In this document: in pieces, positions 34,090-42,503 of the stretch
How positions within the stretch are numbered: position 1 is the stretch's first letter
How the letters are laid out: each line of letters starts with the position of its first letter
Source of the DNA: Methanoregula sp. UBA154
Lineage (GTDB): Archaea > Halobacteriota > Methanomicrobia > Methanomicrobiales > Methanospirillaceae
NCBI GenBank assembly: GCA_002502245.1
Contig: DAPW01000016.1
Coordinates: 10,804-74,803, forward strand
Direction: 5' to 3'
DNA: 64,000 nucleotides
The notes under the pieces: generated by a model
Database searches by the model: none
Seen by the model: the letters and a program-made list of their open reading frames with translations, nothing else
What the model was told of the DNA's origin: nothing
Made by a program: the position numbers and the translations under genes

Positions 34090-34992
34090 CTATTCTTTCT
34101 TGAGCTTGATATCAAGGGCGAATTTTTCAGCATTCCTGTCAGCGATAGCCTGGATAGTGGCGAGCTCCGCATCCTGTCGTTTCGGTTTGAAGAGGTGACG
34201 GAACCGCTTCTGGGTCGTGAGATATTCCTCCACCGGCTTCCTGACCACTTTTTTTACTTTCGTAACTGTACCGTCCACCATCTCGAAGTTCACCCAGAGG
34301 CCGGTCTCGATCGCGAGTTTTGCAATGGCAATAGTCTGATCGGCTTCGAAACCCCAGCCGGTACAGCACGGGGCATGGACCTGCACATAACAGGGCCCGG
34401 GGGTATTGATTGCCTTCTCGACTTTCTGCCGGAGGTCGGCGGGGTAGGCTATGGACGCAGTTGCCACGTATGGTGCGCCATGAGCAGCAAGGATTGCAGG
34501 CATGTCCTTCTTGGGGCGCTTGTTCCCGAACGAGCACGTGCCGGCCGGACTGGTCGTTGTGCTCGCATCGTAGGGTGTTGCACCGGAGCGCTGGATGCCG
34601 GTGTTCATGTACGCCTCGTTGTCATAGCAGATGTAGGTGAAGTCATGGCCCCGCTCAAATGCACCGCTGATGGTGATCATGCCGATATCAAACGTTGCAC
34701 CGTCACCGGCCATGATCAGGATCTTCTCTTTCCTGCCCTGTTTTTTTAAGGCTGCTTCAACACCAGAGGCAACGGCTGAAGCGTTCTCGAAGAGCGAGTG
34801 GATCCATGGAACCTTCCATGCGGTCTCGGGATAGGGTGTGGAAAAGACTTCCATGCACCCGGTTGAATTGACAACAATCGTTTCAGTCCCGGCTGTCTGC
34901 GTGACGAGGCGGGCGGCAAGCGCTGCGCCGCAGCCCCCGCAGGCGCGGTGGCCGCAGTCGAACAGGTCACAGGTTTTTTTCTTCTCGGCCAT
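34090..34992 (-). CDS. porB: pyruvate:ferredoxin oxidoreductase, beta subunit
   Basis: 300 residues. N-terminal 'GHRACGGCGAALAARLV' has cluster cysteines; thiamine diphosphate-binding 'MAGDGATFDIGMITISGAFE' contains the GDG...motif, and 'YDNEAYMNTGIQRSGATPYD' binds Mg-ThDP. It converts pyruvate and CoA to acetyl-CoA and CO2 (reversibly) with ferredoxin; methanogens use it mainly to make pyruvate. Last gene of porCDAB. Confidence 0.96.
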   Translation of the reverse strand: MAEKKKTCDLFDCGHRACGGCGAALAARLVTQTAGTETIVVNSTGCMEVFSTPYPETAWKVPWIHSLFENASAVASGVEAALKKQGRKEKILIMAGDGATFDIGMITISGAFERGHDFTYICYDNEAYMNTGIQRSGATPYDASTTTSPAGTCSFGNKRPKKDMPAILAAHGAPYVATASIAYPADLRQKVEKAINTPGPCYVQVHAPCCTGWGFEADQTIAIAKLAIETGLWVNFEMVDGTVTKVKKVVRKPVEEYLTTQKRFRHLFKPKRQDAELATIQAIADRNAEKFALDIKLKKE

Positions 34993-34993
34993 T

Positions 34994-36148
34994 TCAGATC
35001 AACTCCTTCCTGAGCCCATAGAACTGGTCGCCGATCCCTTTCTCGCAGAGAGAGACAATCTCCCTGATATCCTTTTTCCGGATGTCCCTGCCACCGAGCC
35101 CGAGTACGTATCCCTTCACCGGTATCGTGGAACCGTACATCGCGTCCCGGACTTCGATGACGGTCGCACCCTTGGCACCAAGGGAGATGTTCTTATCAAG
35201 TACAGCAACCCGCTTCACCTTCGAGAGCGCCTGGGCAATCTCCTCCGAGGGGAACGGGCGGAAGACGCGGATCTTGAGGAGCCCGACTTTTTTGCCGGCT
35301 TCCCGCAACTCATCGATAGCGTCCTTCACGGTGCCGCATACCGAACCCATGGCAACGATCGCTGTTTCCGCATCGTCAAGCCGGTAGCCTTCCACAAGGG
35401 CGCTGTAGTCCCGGTTAAACAGTGCACCGAACTCTTTGCCGGCCTTTGCGATGACCTCCTTCGCCCGTTTCTGCGCCTGGTCCATCTCGTACCGGAACTC
35501 GAGATAATACTCGGGTGTTGCATACATGCCGAAACTGATCGGGTCCTTCGCATCCAGTTTCTCGGCCGGGTCAAATTTCGGGAGGAAGCGGTCCACGTCC
35601 TCCTGCGAGATCATGTCCACCGGCTCGTAGGTATGCGATAGGATAAACCCGTCGAAGCAGACGAAGGCCGGGAGCTGGACCGCCGGGTCTTCGGCCACCT
35701 TGTAGGCGATGAAGTGAAGGTCTGTTGCCTCCTGGTTGTCCTCGGCGTAGAACTGGAGCCAGCCGGCGTCCCGAAGCGAGATCGAGTCCTGCATGTCGTT
35801 CCAGATCGAGAGCGGTGCGCCCAATGCCCGGTTGGCAATCGACATGATGATCGGCAGTCGCATGCCGGCTACGTTGAAGCAGACTTCGAACATGAGAGCG
35901 AGCCCCTGGGAGGTTGTTGCGGAGTACGTCCGCGAACCGGCGGCACTGGCGCCGATACAGGCAGAGAGCGCAGAGAGTTCGTTCTCCACCGTGATGTATT
36001 CGGCATCGAGCTGGCAGTTCGCCACGAACTCGGCCAGCGCCTCGACGATATGGGTCTGGGGGGTTATCGGGTAGGCAGAGACCACCTGCGGCCGGCAGAG
36101 GCGTACTGCCTCGGCCACGGCGTGGGAACCCTCCGTAATTTCCATCAT
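34994..36148 (-). CDS. porA: pyruvate:ferredoxin oxidoreductase, alpha subunit
   Basis: 384 residues. 'RLCRPQVVSAYPITPQTHIV' and 'EYITVENELSALSACIGASA' bind the pyrimidine end of ThDP, and 'SAAGSRTYSATTSQGLALMF' is family-specific. The middle and C-terminal domains ('VEGYRLDDAETAIVAMGSVC', 'LLKIRVFRPFPSEEIAQAL') are complete. GGAG lies 7 bases before the ATG; the porB start is 1 base after its stop. Confidence 0.96.
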   Translation of the reverse strand: MMEITEGSHAVAEAVRLCRPQVVSAYPITPQTHIVEALAEFVANCQLDAEYITVENELSALSACIGASAAGSRTYSATTSQGLALMFEVCFNVAGMRLPIIMSIANRALGAPLSIWNDMQDSISLRDAGWLQFYAEDNQEATDLHFIAYKVAEDPAVQLPAFVCFDGFILSHTYEPVDMISQEDVDRFLPKFDPAEKLDAKDPISFGMYATPEYYLEFRYEMDQAQKRAKEVIAKAGKEFGALFNRDYSALVEGYRLDDAETAIVAMGSVCGTVKDAIDELREAGKKVGLLKIRVFRPFPSEEIAQALSKVKRVAVLDKNISLGAKGATVIEVRDAMYGSTIPVKGYVLGLGGRDIRKKDIREIVSLCEKGIGDQFYGLRKELI

Positions 36149-36149
36149 C

Positions 36150-36410
36150 TTACTTCTCCTCCAGGGTCATGGTGATCGCATCCTTGGGGCATTCGGTGGC
36201 GCAGATCCCGCAGCCCTTGCAGTACGTATAGTCAGGATCGAAGAATTCTTCAGCACCCTCTTCGATGCACCCCTCGGGACAGAAAGTCTGGCACATCCCG
36301 CATTTCGAACACTTCTCGTGGTCGAACACGGGTTTGAAGACGCGCCAGGAACCGGTCCGGTTGTCGCGGGACTTCCCGGGCCGTGCACGGCAGCCGACAG
36401 CAAGCGTCAT
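36150..36410 (-). CDS. porD: pyruvate:ferredoxin oxidoreductase, delta subunit (2[4Fe-4S] ferredoxin)
   Basis: 86 residues with two CxxCxxCxxxCP clusters: 'CSKCGMCQTFCPEGCIEEG' and 'CKGCGICATECPKDAI'. It passes electrons from the ThDP site to ferredoxin. ATG overlaps the porC stop as ATGA, showing translational coupling. Confidence 0.96.
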   Translation of the reverse strand: MTLAVGCRARPGKSRDNRTGSWRVFKPVFDHEKCSKCGMCQTFCPEGCIEEGAEEFFDPDYTYCKGCGICATECPKDAITMTLEEK

Positions 36411-36952
36411 GATGCTGCCCCCTTCACAAAGTCAAAGGCCACTTTGGCGGCTCCGATATTCTTGACTGCAAGCTCTTTTGGGAAGCGATGCGTGAGTGCT
36501 TTCTCCAGGGCGGAGAACTGGATCTCGCCGGTAGCAGCCGCAAACGCTCCCATGAGGGATGTGTTGGTAATGGGAAGACCAATTGCCTTGAGGGCAATGG
36601 AGGTTGCATCGATCGTGATGAGCTTCACCCCATCCGGCACCCGGAAGTCCGGTTTCTTCTCCGTGTTCACGATCACAATACCCCCCTTCTTTACACCCAT
36701 AAAGACATTGACGTCTTTGATCAGGGTGCTGTCCTGGACAATAATATAATCCGGTTCATAGATCTGGCTGCGCAGCCGGATTTTTTTGTCATCGAACCGG
36801 ACAAAGGCCTGGACTGGTGCCCCGCGGCGCTCAACACCAAACGCGGGGAATGCCTGGGCAAAAACGCCGCCCTCGAATGCGGCGACTGCAATCAGTTCGG
36901 CAGCAGTGACAGACCCCTGACCACCCCTGCCGTGGATGCGTAATTCTCTCAC
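36407..36952 (-). CDS. porC: pyruvate:ferredoxin oxidoreductase, gamma subunit
   Basis: 181 residues, GTG start 7 bases after AGGGA. 'MRELRIHGRGGQGSVTAAEL' is the standard opening, followed by 'GAPVQAFVRFDDKKIRLRSQ' and 'TNTSLMGAFAAATGEIQFSA'. The domain binds CoA-facing parts of the complex. First gene of porCDAB; a palindromic operator candidate lies about 45-70 bases upstream. Confidence 0.95.
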   Translation of the reverse strand: MRELRIHGRGGQGSVTAAELIAVAAFEGGVFAQAFPAFGVERRGAPVQAFVRFDDKKIRLRSQIYEPDYIIVQDSTLIKDVNVFMGVKKGGIVIVNTEKKPDFRVPDGVKLITIDATSIALKAIGLPITNTSLMGAFAAATGEIQFSALEKALTHRFPKELAVKNIGAAKVAFDFVKGAAS

Positions 36953-36996
36953 AAAAAATCCCTGATAAATTTTACATGATAACGTAACAAACCGGC

Positions 36997-37022
36997 TGTG
37001 TAAATTATCATGACTTTACACA
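36997..37022 (-). promoter_or_regulatory. inverted repeat upstream of por operon
   Basis: TGTGTAAA-N10-TTTACACA, perfect 8-base arms, about 25 bases upstream of the TATA-like TAAAATTTATC that precedes porC. A second, overlapping palindromic pair (CATGATAA near 36975, TTATCATG near 37005) adds to the signal. Likely regulator binding site; the regulator is unknown. Confidence 0.55.
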
Positions 37023-37169
37023 CGGTCATTCATCCTGCCGTACCTTAAAATTTGCAAAAGAGTTTGGTAATTTATCACTATTAATTATGTTGATCTTTCT
37101 TTGTGCACGATCTGGATTGCGGAGTAAGGGAAGTTAAATTACCGGGATCTGGCGCCCCTTCCCCAGGAA

Positions 37170-38051
37170 TCATGAAATCAGGAGATCCGTCTCAAGCCCG
37201 AGGATCTCCCGTTTTCCGGAGAAAACATCGCGGGCGATCCGTGACAGGCCCCGTGATGCACACCACTCGTCATAGACGGTAACATCACAGCAGAGTAATT
37301 CCCGGACTTCCTCTGCAATAACGGGAGCAAGGCTGCCGGCAAGCGCAACCTTTGCCCGGGGATTAAGGAGACGGAGCGCCGCACATTCCATGGCCGCAAA
37401 CATCGCCACTGCCCGCATCCGTTCACCTTCCGGCAGCGAGAAGTTCACGCCTGCGTGCTGGAACGCCTCGTTTGCCGTCCATTTACCGGCATCCACGCTC
37501 CGGATCGCATCTACATCGAGCGCCCCGTGCAGGGTGCCGGGTGCGAAGATGCAGGCATCGAATGCCCCGACCAGTCTGCCCGCAGAGACAAGGAGGGAGA
37601 CGGTGTTCGAGCTCACATCGGCAACGATCACATCATTTCCCAGTGCAAGGCAGACTTCATACGCGATCCCGATCTTCTCGGGACTTGTCTGGTGGGAATA
37701 GGCCTTGAACCGGGAATCTGTCGGTGACCCGCGGTGCAGGCCCGGCATGACGACTGCCGGGATCCCGCTTGCCGACACTTCATCGTATACCCGTGTTCCG
37801 CCGCCGATGTGTTTGCCGGCCCCGTCGCGGCTCACGATCCCCCGGTTCTGAACCTTCCTGATACTGGTAATGGCGCTGATATTGTCACCCATGGAGTAGC
37901 AGATGGCGATCCCCTCAATCTCCTCAAGCGGACAGAGGCGGCTCAGATCGGTAATGGAAAACTCCTTTGCTGCCTCCCGCGAGATCCGGAACTCGCCGGA
38001 CTCACTGGCAAACCGCATCGCGGTGGTGCCATGGTCGATCCCGATGAACAT
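37170..38051 (-). CDS. methanogenesis marker protein 12 (ASKHA-fold)
   Basis: 293 residues opening 'MFIGIDHGTTAMRFASESGE', the hallmark of methanogenesis marker 12, an ASKHA/BcrAD-like ATPase fold. Further family parts are 'GAGKHIGGGTRVYDEVSASG', 'VIVADVSSNTVSLLVSAG' and 'FAPGTLHGALDVDAIRSVD'. Marker proteins are restricted to methanogens and their relatives; their exact role is not established, though cofactor F430 or methyl-CoM reductase maturation has been suggested for such sets. Start chosen at ATG 38051; the ORF upstream lacks family sequence. Confidence 0.88.
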   Translation of the reverse strand: MFIGIDHGTTAMRFASESGEFRISREAAKEFSITDLSRLCPLEEIEGIAICYSMGDNISAITSIRKVQNRGIVSRDGAGKHIGGGTRVYDEVSASGIPAVVMPGLHRGSPTDSRFKAYSHQTSPEKIGIAYEVCLALGNDVIVADVSSNTVSLLVSAGRLVGAFDACIFAPGTLHGALDVDAIRSVDAGKWTANEAFQHAGVNFSLPEGERMRAVAMFAAMECAALRLLNPRAKVALAGSLAPVIAEEVRELLCCDVTVYDEWCASRGLSRIARDVFSGKREILGLETDLLIS

Positions 38052-38091
38052 ACCAGTAATCCTATAGGATGGATGACATATACAGGTAGTG

Positions 38092-39027
38092 ATGTTTGAT
38101 GTGGTGACAGGCGGGGCCGGCTTCATCGGCTCCCATCTGGTGGACACCCTTGTTGCACAGGGGAATGAAGTACTTGTCATTGACTCCCTCTGCGCCGGGC
38201 GCAGGGATACAATCGCACGGCATATCGATTCCTGTAAAGCCCGTTTCCTGAAAGAAGACCTGCTGGGCAGCGGGTGGCAGGATGCCATCAGCGGGGCTGA
38301 CCGGCTCTTCCACCTTGCTGCAGATCCCGATGTGCGCCAGAGCGCTGCCAACCCGGATCCGACCCTGCAGAATAACGTGATAGCCACGTACCGGGTACTT
38401 GAGGCAATGCGCCTCCATGAGGTTCCCGAGATCGTCTTCACCTCCACGTCAACGGTCTATGGCGAGGCGAGGATCATCCCGACTCCTGAGGATTACACCC
38501 CCCTCGAACCCATCTCGGTCTATGGTGCAAGCAAGCTAGCGTGCGAAGCGCTCATCTCCGCGTACTGCCATTCGTTTGGCATGAAAGCCTGGAACTTCCG
38601 CTTCGCCAATATTGTCGGGGAACGGAGCGGTCATGGCGTGATCACCGATTTCATCCGGAAACTTCGCGCGAACCCGGCTGAGCTGGAAATTCTCGGTGAC
38701 GGGAAACAGGCGAAGTCCTACCTCGAAGTGCACGAGTGTATCGCGGCGATGCTCTATGCCACGGGGAAAGCCCGTGGCACGGTAAATACCTTCAATATCG
38801 GATCAGAGGACTGGATTGATGTGAAGACCATCGCGGAAATTGTACTTGAGGAGATGCACCTCACCGGAACGCAACTACGGTTTTCCGGCGGCGAGCGTGG
38901 CTGGGTCGGAGATGTGCCCCGGATGCAGCTCTCGCTTGAACGCATAAAGGCACTCCGGTGGAAACCGCAGCTGGGATCAAAGGAAAGTGTCCGCCTCGCC
39001 GTCAGGGACCTGCTGTCAGCACCGTGA
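38092..39027 (+). CDS. NAD-dependent nucleotide-sugar epimerase (GalE-like)
   Basis: 311 residues. 'VVTGGAGFIGSHLVDTLVAQ' is the NAD-binding GxxGxxG; 'TSTSTVYGEARIIPTPEDYT' and 'SVYGASKLACEALI' hold the Ser/Thr and YxxxK catalytic residues of extended SDR sugar epimerases. UDP-glucose 4-epimerase or a related activity is likely; exact sugar not readable. ATG 38092 is preferred over the GTG at 38089. Nine bases precede apgM. Confidence 0.9.
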   Translation: MFDVVTGGAGFIGSHLVDTLVAQGNEVLVIDSLCAGRRDTIARHIDSCKARFLKEDLLGSGWQDAISGADRLFHLAADPDVRQSAANPDPTLQNNVIATYRVLEAMRLHEVPEIVFTSTSTVYGEARIIPTPEDYTPLEPISVYGASKLACEALISAYCHSFGMKAWNFRFANIVGERSGHGVITDFIRKLRANPAELEILGDGKQAKSYLEVHECIAAMLYATGKARGTVNTFNIGSEDWIDVKTIAEIVLEEMHLTGTQLRFSGGERGWVGDVPRMQLSLERIKALRWKPQLGSKESVRLAVRDLLSAP

Positions 39028-39035
39028 GGAAATCC

Positions 39036-40187
39036 ATGAAGTATATCGTAGTGCTCGGAGATGGTATGGCGGATGAACCGCTGGAGGAACTCGGGGGAAT
39101 GACGCCGCTCGGGTACGCACAGACCCCCAATATGGACCGGATGGCCCGCGAGGGTGCCTGCGGCATGCTCCGGACTATCCCTGAGGGTTACGAGGCCGGG
39201 AGCGATATCGCCAACATGGCAGTCCTCGGGTATGCCCCGGAGAACTATTATACCGGGCGGGGACCGCTGGAGGCACTGAGCATGGGCGTTGACCTTGCCC
39301 CGGACGACGTGGCGTACCGCTGCAACCTTGTTACCGTGGAGGAGAACACGATGGTCGACTTCTCGGCAGGCCACATCTCAAGTGAGGAGGGTGCAGCGCT
39401 CTTCGCCTCGCTCCGGAAAGCTGTGCCGGAGGTTATGCTCAGAGCCGGCGTCAGTTACCGCAACCTGCTCGTGGTCCATGGGGGAAAGGGTGCGGCATCC
39501 ACCCCGCCGCATGATATCGTCGGGCAGGGGATCTCCCCGTTTCTCCCGAAGGACGGCGATGCCGACCTGCTTCTCCGGTGTATGGAAACAAGCCGGCTGG
39601 TGTTCGCTCACCATCCTGTCAACGTGGCACGGATAAAAGCAGGCCGGCGCCCGGCCACCCGGATCTGGCCATGGAGCGGGGGACACAAACCGGCCTTCCC
39701 ACCCTTTGAGAAGAAGTATGGGAAGAAGGGAGGGGTCATCTCGGCGGTTGACCTCCTCAACGGGATAGCCCGCTGTGCCGGCATGGAGGTTATCAGCGTC
39801 CCGGGGGCAACCGGCTATCTCGACACCGATTATGATGCCAAGGCACGGTACGCGCTCGATGCGATCGAACGCCTTGACTTTGTATACATCCATATCGAAG
39901 CCCCGGACGAAGCCGGCCACCTCGGGAGTGTTGAGGAGAAGGTGAAGGCAATAGAACGGGTAGACGGTGTTGTCGGGACCATCCGCGACAAGTTCGACGG
40001 CGTGCTCGCTGTGCTGCCCGATCACCCGACCCCGATCCGCGTCAAGACCCATACCCGCGATCCCGTGCCCTTTGTTGTTGTGGGGAAAGGAACGGACGGG
40101 AGCAGAGCCTATTCGGAAACGGCAGGCCGGTCCGGGGGACTCGGGACACGAAACGCAACAGAGTTCTTAGAGTTCCTCTTTTCGTAA
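39036..40187 (+). CDS. apgM: 2,3-bisphosphoglycerate-independent phosphoglycerate mutase (archaeal type)
   Basis: 383 residues. 'MKYIVVLGDGMADEPLEELG' supplies the first metal-binding Asp, 'PEGYEAGSDIANMAVLGY' the phosphoserine loop (SDIANM), and 'HIEAPDEAGHLGS' and 'VLPDHPTPIRVKTHTRDPVP' the second metal site of the alkaline phosphatase superfamily. It interconverts 3- and 2-phosphoglycerate. GTGAGGA precedes the ATG. Confidence 0.95.
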   Translation: MKYIVVLGDGMADEPLEELGGMTPLGYAQTPNMDRMAREGACGMLRTIPEGYEAGSDIANMAVLGYAPENYYTGRGPLEALSMGVDLAPDDVAYRCNLVTVEENTMVDFSAGHISSEEGAALFASLRKAVPEVMLRAGVSYRNLLVVHGGKGAASTPPHDIVGQGISPFLPKDGDADLLLRCMETSRLVFAHHPVNVARIKAGRRPATRIWPWSGGHKPAFPPFEKKYGKKGGVISAVDLLNGIARCAGMEVISVPGATGYLDTDYDAKARYALDAIERLDFVYIHIEAPDEAGHLGSVEEKVKAIERVDGVVGTIRDKFDGVLAVLPDHPTPIRVKTHTRDPVPFVVVGKGTDGSRAYSETAGRSGGLGTRNATEFLEFLFS

Positions 40188-40300
40188 GGAAAGGGTGGCA
40201 TCAGGTCCCTGCATCATCATTGATCAGTGGGGGTAACTTTCATCATCTGCCAAATTTTGGAGGGAGTAACTATGTATTCTTTGACTCCCTATTATCATCC

Positions 40301-41443
40301 ATGCCTTACAAGATCATCAATGCCGGTGCCTATCTCGATGGCCAAGTGAGGACCGGGATTCTCTCACGGGAAGATGCTGATCTTATCCATGAATTTTGCG
40401 AAGAGCGGAAAGCAACAAAGCATATCTCAGAAGCTACCGCGCTGGTCACATCGAAGGGTCTGTCAAAGTTTGCACCATTGATCGCACCCTTCAAACAGTG
40501 TAAGACTCAGGACATCATTAAGGCGATCAATGCCATTGAAACGAGGTGGAAGCAGAACACCCGGCGGTTGAGGATCTACTATCTCAAAGAATTTGCACAT
40601 TGGTTGATAGATGAAGGGTATAATTCCACTATCAATATCAAGAAACTGGATAGTATCAAACCACCAACGGCAGACAAGGCAACCAAGACCGCATCCCAGA
40701 TGATACCAGAAGAAAAGATAGATGAGATGATACGATCCTGCAAGAACCCCCGGGATCGGGCATTAATCAGCTTCATGTATGAAGGTGCACTCAGGCCAAT
40801 TGAAGTGAGAGAGGCAACATGGGACCAGATCACCTTTGATCAATACGGTGCAATATTCAACACGTCTAAAAAGACCGGCAGGCCACGGTATATCAGGCTC
40901 ATCAGTTATTACGGGTACCTTGCAGCATGGAAAGCCGATTATCACCCAGGCACACCAAAAGGGAACGCGAGGGTATTCGTCACGGGCACGGGTAAAATAC
41001 TATCCCGGCAGTATTTTGATTCTATTATTGCCCGGGCAGCGCAGACAGCCGGTCTTAAAGGTGTATTCCCTTACATCATCAGGCATAGCCGGATAACTGC
41101 AATGGTCACACAAAAGATACCGGAAAGCGTCATTAAATTACAGGCATGGGGCAACATAGCAACACCTATGATGGCAACCTATACCCATCTATCCAATGAC
41201 CAGATGGATGATGTTTTGCTGGAGACTGCCGGGGTTAAGCGTGTAGGTCGCCCAAAGGGTCCAAGCATGAAGCCAGTACAATGCCCGCATTGTTCCACCG
41301 TCAATGTACCCGGGGCTCAATTCTGTACCCGGTGTGGACGGTCATTAACTGAAGAAGCAGAGAGCGAGGAGGAGGAAGTTAGAAAATTTGCAGCAGACCC
41401 GGCTAAACTTCGTCGTCTTGCAGATTTCTTAGAGAATGGATAA
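40301..41443 (+). CDS. tyrosine recombinase/integrase with C-terminal zinc ribbon
   Basis: 380 residues. N-terminal SAM-like core-binding domain (to ~120), then the catalytic domain: Arg165 in GALRPIEV, Lys190/191 in SKKTGRPRYI, 'YIIRHSRITAMV' (Arg261), Trp283 and the nucleophile Tyr294 in ATYTHLS. Box II has Tyr258 where most members have His. A zinc ribbon follows at CPHC (328-331) and CTRC (342-345). It integrates or excises the element. ATG 40301 is chosen; the ORF upstream is an inverted repeat region (AGGGAGT/ACTCCCT, 40261-40290) without protein features. Confidence 0.9.
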   Translation: MPYKIINAGAYLDGQVRTGILSREDADLIHEFCEERKATKHISEATALVTSKGLSKFAPLIAPFKQCKTQDIIKAINAIETRWKQNTRRLRIYYLKEFAHWLIDEGYNSTINIKKLDSIKPPTADKATKTASQMIPEEKIDEMIRSCKNPRDRALISFMYEGALRPIEVREATWDQITFDQYGAIFNTSKKTGRPRYIRLISYYGYLAAWKADYHPGTPKGNARVFVTGTGKILSRQYFDSIIARAAQTAGLKGVFPYIIRHSRITAMVTQKIPESVIKLQAWGNIATPMMATYTHLSNDQMDDVLLETAGVKRVGRPKGPSMKPVQCPHCSTVNVPGAQFCTRCGRSLTEEAESEEEEVRKFAADPAKLRRLADFLENG

Positions 41444-41444
41444 A

Positions 41445-41972
41445 TTAAGATTTAATTTTTTTCCGCTCTCGAAAAATCGCAGTTTTGCAGGCCGGACAAT
41501 TCTTTGCCCGGACACCCGGAAAACGTCTCCCGCACCTATGGCAGACAACCAGAACTGATTTTTTATTGTGTCGGTAAGACTCCCTTATCCGGTGGTCTAT
41601 ATCGACTGGGGAAATCCCTTCAAGTTCCCATGATTTGATTTTTTTATTTAAACGGCAAAGGAAAACACGGGCACGCGTTTTTGCCTTTTCTGGAGGCTGT
41701 ATTAAGGGTGTAATTTTCTGTCTTTGGGGGAGATGTTTAACTGACGTCCCTACTGGATTGATTTTAATGTTCAACCGGATACTTGCATCGACTGGAACAG
41801 CCCGGATTCTTGTATCACCCTTAAAAAGTTCATATTGCCCATTATATGTGTAAAGAGAATAATCTCCCAATAAAAAAATACATTTTTTATTATTAGGGTT
41901 AAAAAGAGCCTCTGATGCTAATATAGACAAGCGGGCCTCATAACTTTTCCTAAATTCTGATTTTAAAGTCAT
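41445..41972 (-). CDS. element protein with C-terminal zinc ribbon
   Basis: 175 residues. The N-terminal half is strand-rich and basic ('KCIFLLGDYSLYTYNGQYEL'); the C-terminus has CHRCGRRFPG and CPAC, a four-cysteine zinc ribbon, after a basic helical segment 'DIDHRIRESYRHNKKSVLVV'. Probably DNA- or RNA-binding. Convergent with the integrase, stops 1 base apart. The start region lies inside a tandem repeat. Confidence 0.75.
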   Translation of the reverse strand: MTLKSEFRKSYEARLSILASEALFNPNNKKCIFLLGDYSLYTYNGQYELFKGDTRIRAVPVDASIRLNIKINPVGTSVKHLPQRQKITPLIQPPEKAKTRARVFLCRLNKKIKSWELEGISPVDIDHRIRESYRHNKKSVLVVCHRCGRRFPGVRAKNCPACKTAIFRERKKIKS

Positions 41973-42004
41973 ATTTTTCTAAATTCTTAATTTTAAGGTC
42001 ATAT
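41951..42004. repeat. two-copy tandem repeat over the start of the zinc-ribbon gene
   Basis: TAAATTCTGATTTTAAAGTC and TAAATTCTTAATTTTAAGGT, each followed by CATAT-like ends, lie 29 bases apart (41951 and 41980). The left copy contains the gene's start codon; the right copy repeats it in the leader. Two ATGTAAC copies follow (42003-42020). May be operators or a duplicated 5' end. Confidence 0.6.
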
Positions 42005-42043
42005 GTAACCGATTATGTAACGTTTTTTTCGATGTTAGAAGTG

Positions 42044-42066
42044 TCAATGTCGATATAAGACATTGA
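42044..42066 (+). promoter_or_regulatory. palindromic operator candidate of the ribbon-helix-helix gene
   Basis: TCAATGTC-N7-GACATTGA, perfect 8-base arms, ending about 20 bases before ATG 42087 and enclosing the AT-rich GATATAA. Position and symmetry fit autoregulation by the small dimeric regulator encoded next. Confidence 0.6.
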
Positions 42067-42086
42067 AGTTATTGAGGTTATTGGTC

Positions 42087-42233
42087 ATGCAAAAAACAGT
42101 TGCCTTGAGCATTGACGAGACTGTTGTTACCCTTATCGATGAAACACGAGGGGACGTACCGCGCTCTAGAATTGTCGAGAGAGCTCTACGGGACTACCTA
42201 AATTTACCAGCAATCAAGATTCGTCAGAGGTGA
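42087..42233 (+). CDS. ribbon-helix-helix (CopG/Arc-type) regulator
   Basis: 48 residues: 'MQKTVALSIDETVVTLIDET' and 'RGDVPRSRIVERALRDYLNL'. An initial beta strand followed by two helices with the SRIVERAL pattern is the minimal RHH dimer fold. GAGG lies about 10 bases upstream. A palindrome just upstream suggests it represses itself. Typical of plasmids and proviruses. Confidence 0.8.
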   Translation: MQKTVALSIDETVVTLIDETRGDVPRSRIVERALRDYLNLPAIKIRQR

Positions 42234-42238
42234 GGGTT

Positions 42239-42412
42239 ATGACTAAAACATCAGATGGCAACCGGGTTTTTTTCAGCCGAGGTGCGATTATCTCGTGGGG
42301 GAAGAGCATCGGTCTCACACCTCAAGACGCATTAGCCTTTATGCAAAGCGAGGGCGTGATTATCGTTGATAACGAACCGGCAACAGGGGGGTGTCATGAG
42401 CGAAACATTTGA
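42239..42412 (+). CDS. small element protein, unknown
   Basis: 57 residues from ATG 42239, 5 bases after the regulator's stop, with GAGG around the junction. 'AIISWGKSIGLTPQDALAFM' then 'QSEGVIIVDNEPA' suggests one helix-turn-helix-like unit and a strand. Function not recognised. Confidence 0.6.
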   Translation: MTKTSDGNRVFFSRGAIISWGKSIGLTPQDALAFMQSEGVIIVDNEPATGGCHERNI

Positions 42413-42503
42413 CCGGGCATTAGAGAAGCCCCCCACTGCATCCACAGAGGGGCTTTGTTGCGTTCCTGTCGACGTTTTAGCCGGCGTAAGGTTTTGCATA
42501 TGA
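42396..42503 (+). CDS. small element protein overlapping both neighbours, unknown
   Basis: 35 residues from ATG 42396 inside the end of the previous gene; its stop overlaps the ATPase start as ATGA. 'MSETFDRALEKPPTASTEGL' then 'CCVPVDVLAGVRF'. It may serve mainly to couple translation into the ATPase gene. Confidence 0.45.
   Translation: MSETFDRALEKPPTASTEGLCCVPVDVLAGVRFCI

Noticed and set aside
41951..42020. Short tandem repeats considered as a CRISPR array
   Set aside because: Only two imperfect copies with a 5-base gap; no regular spacers and no cas genes in the window.
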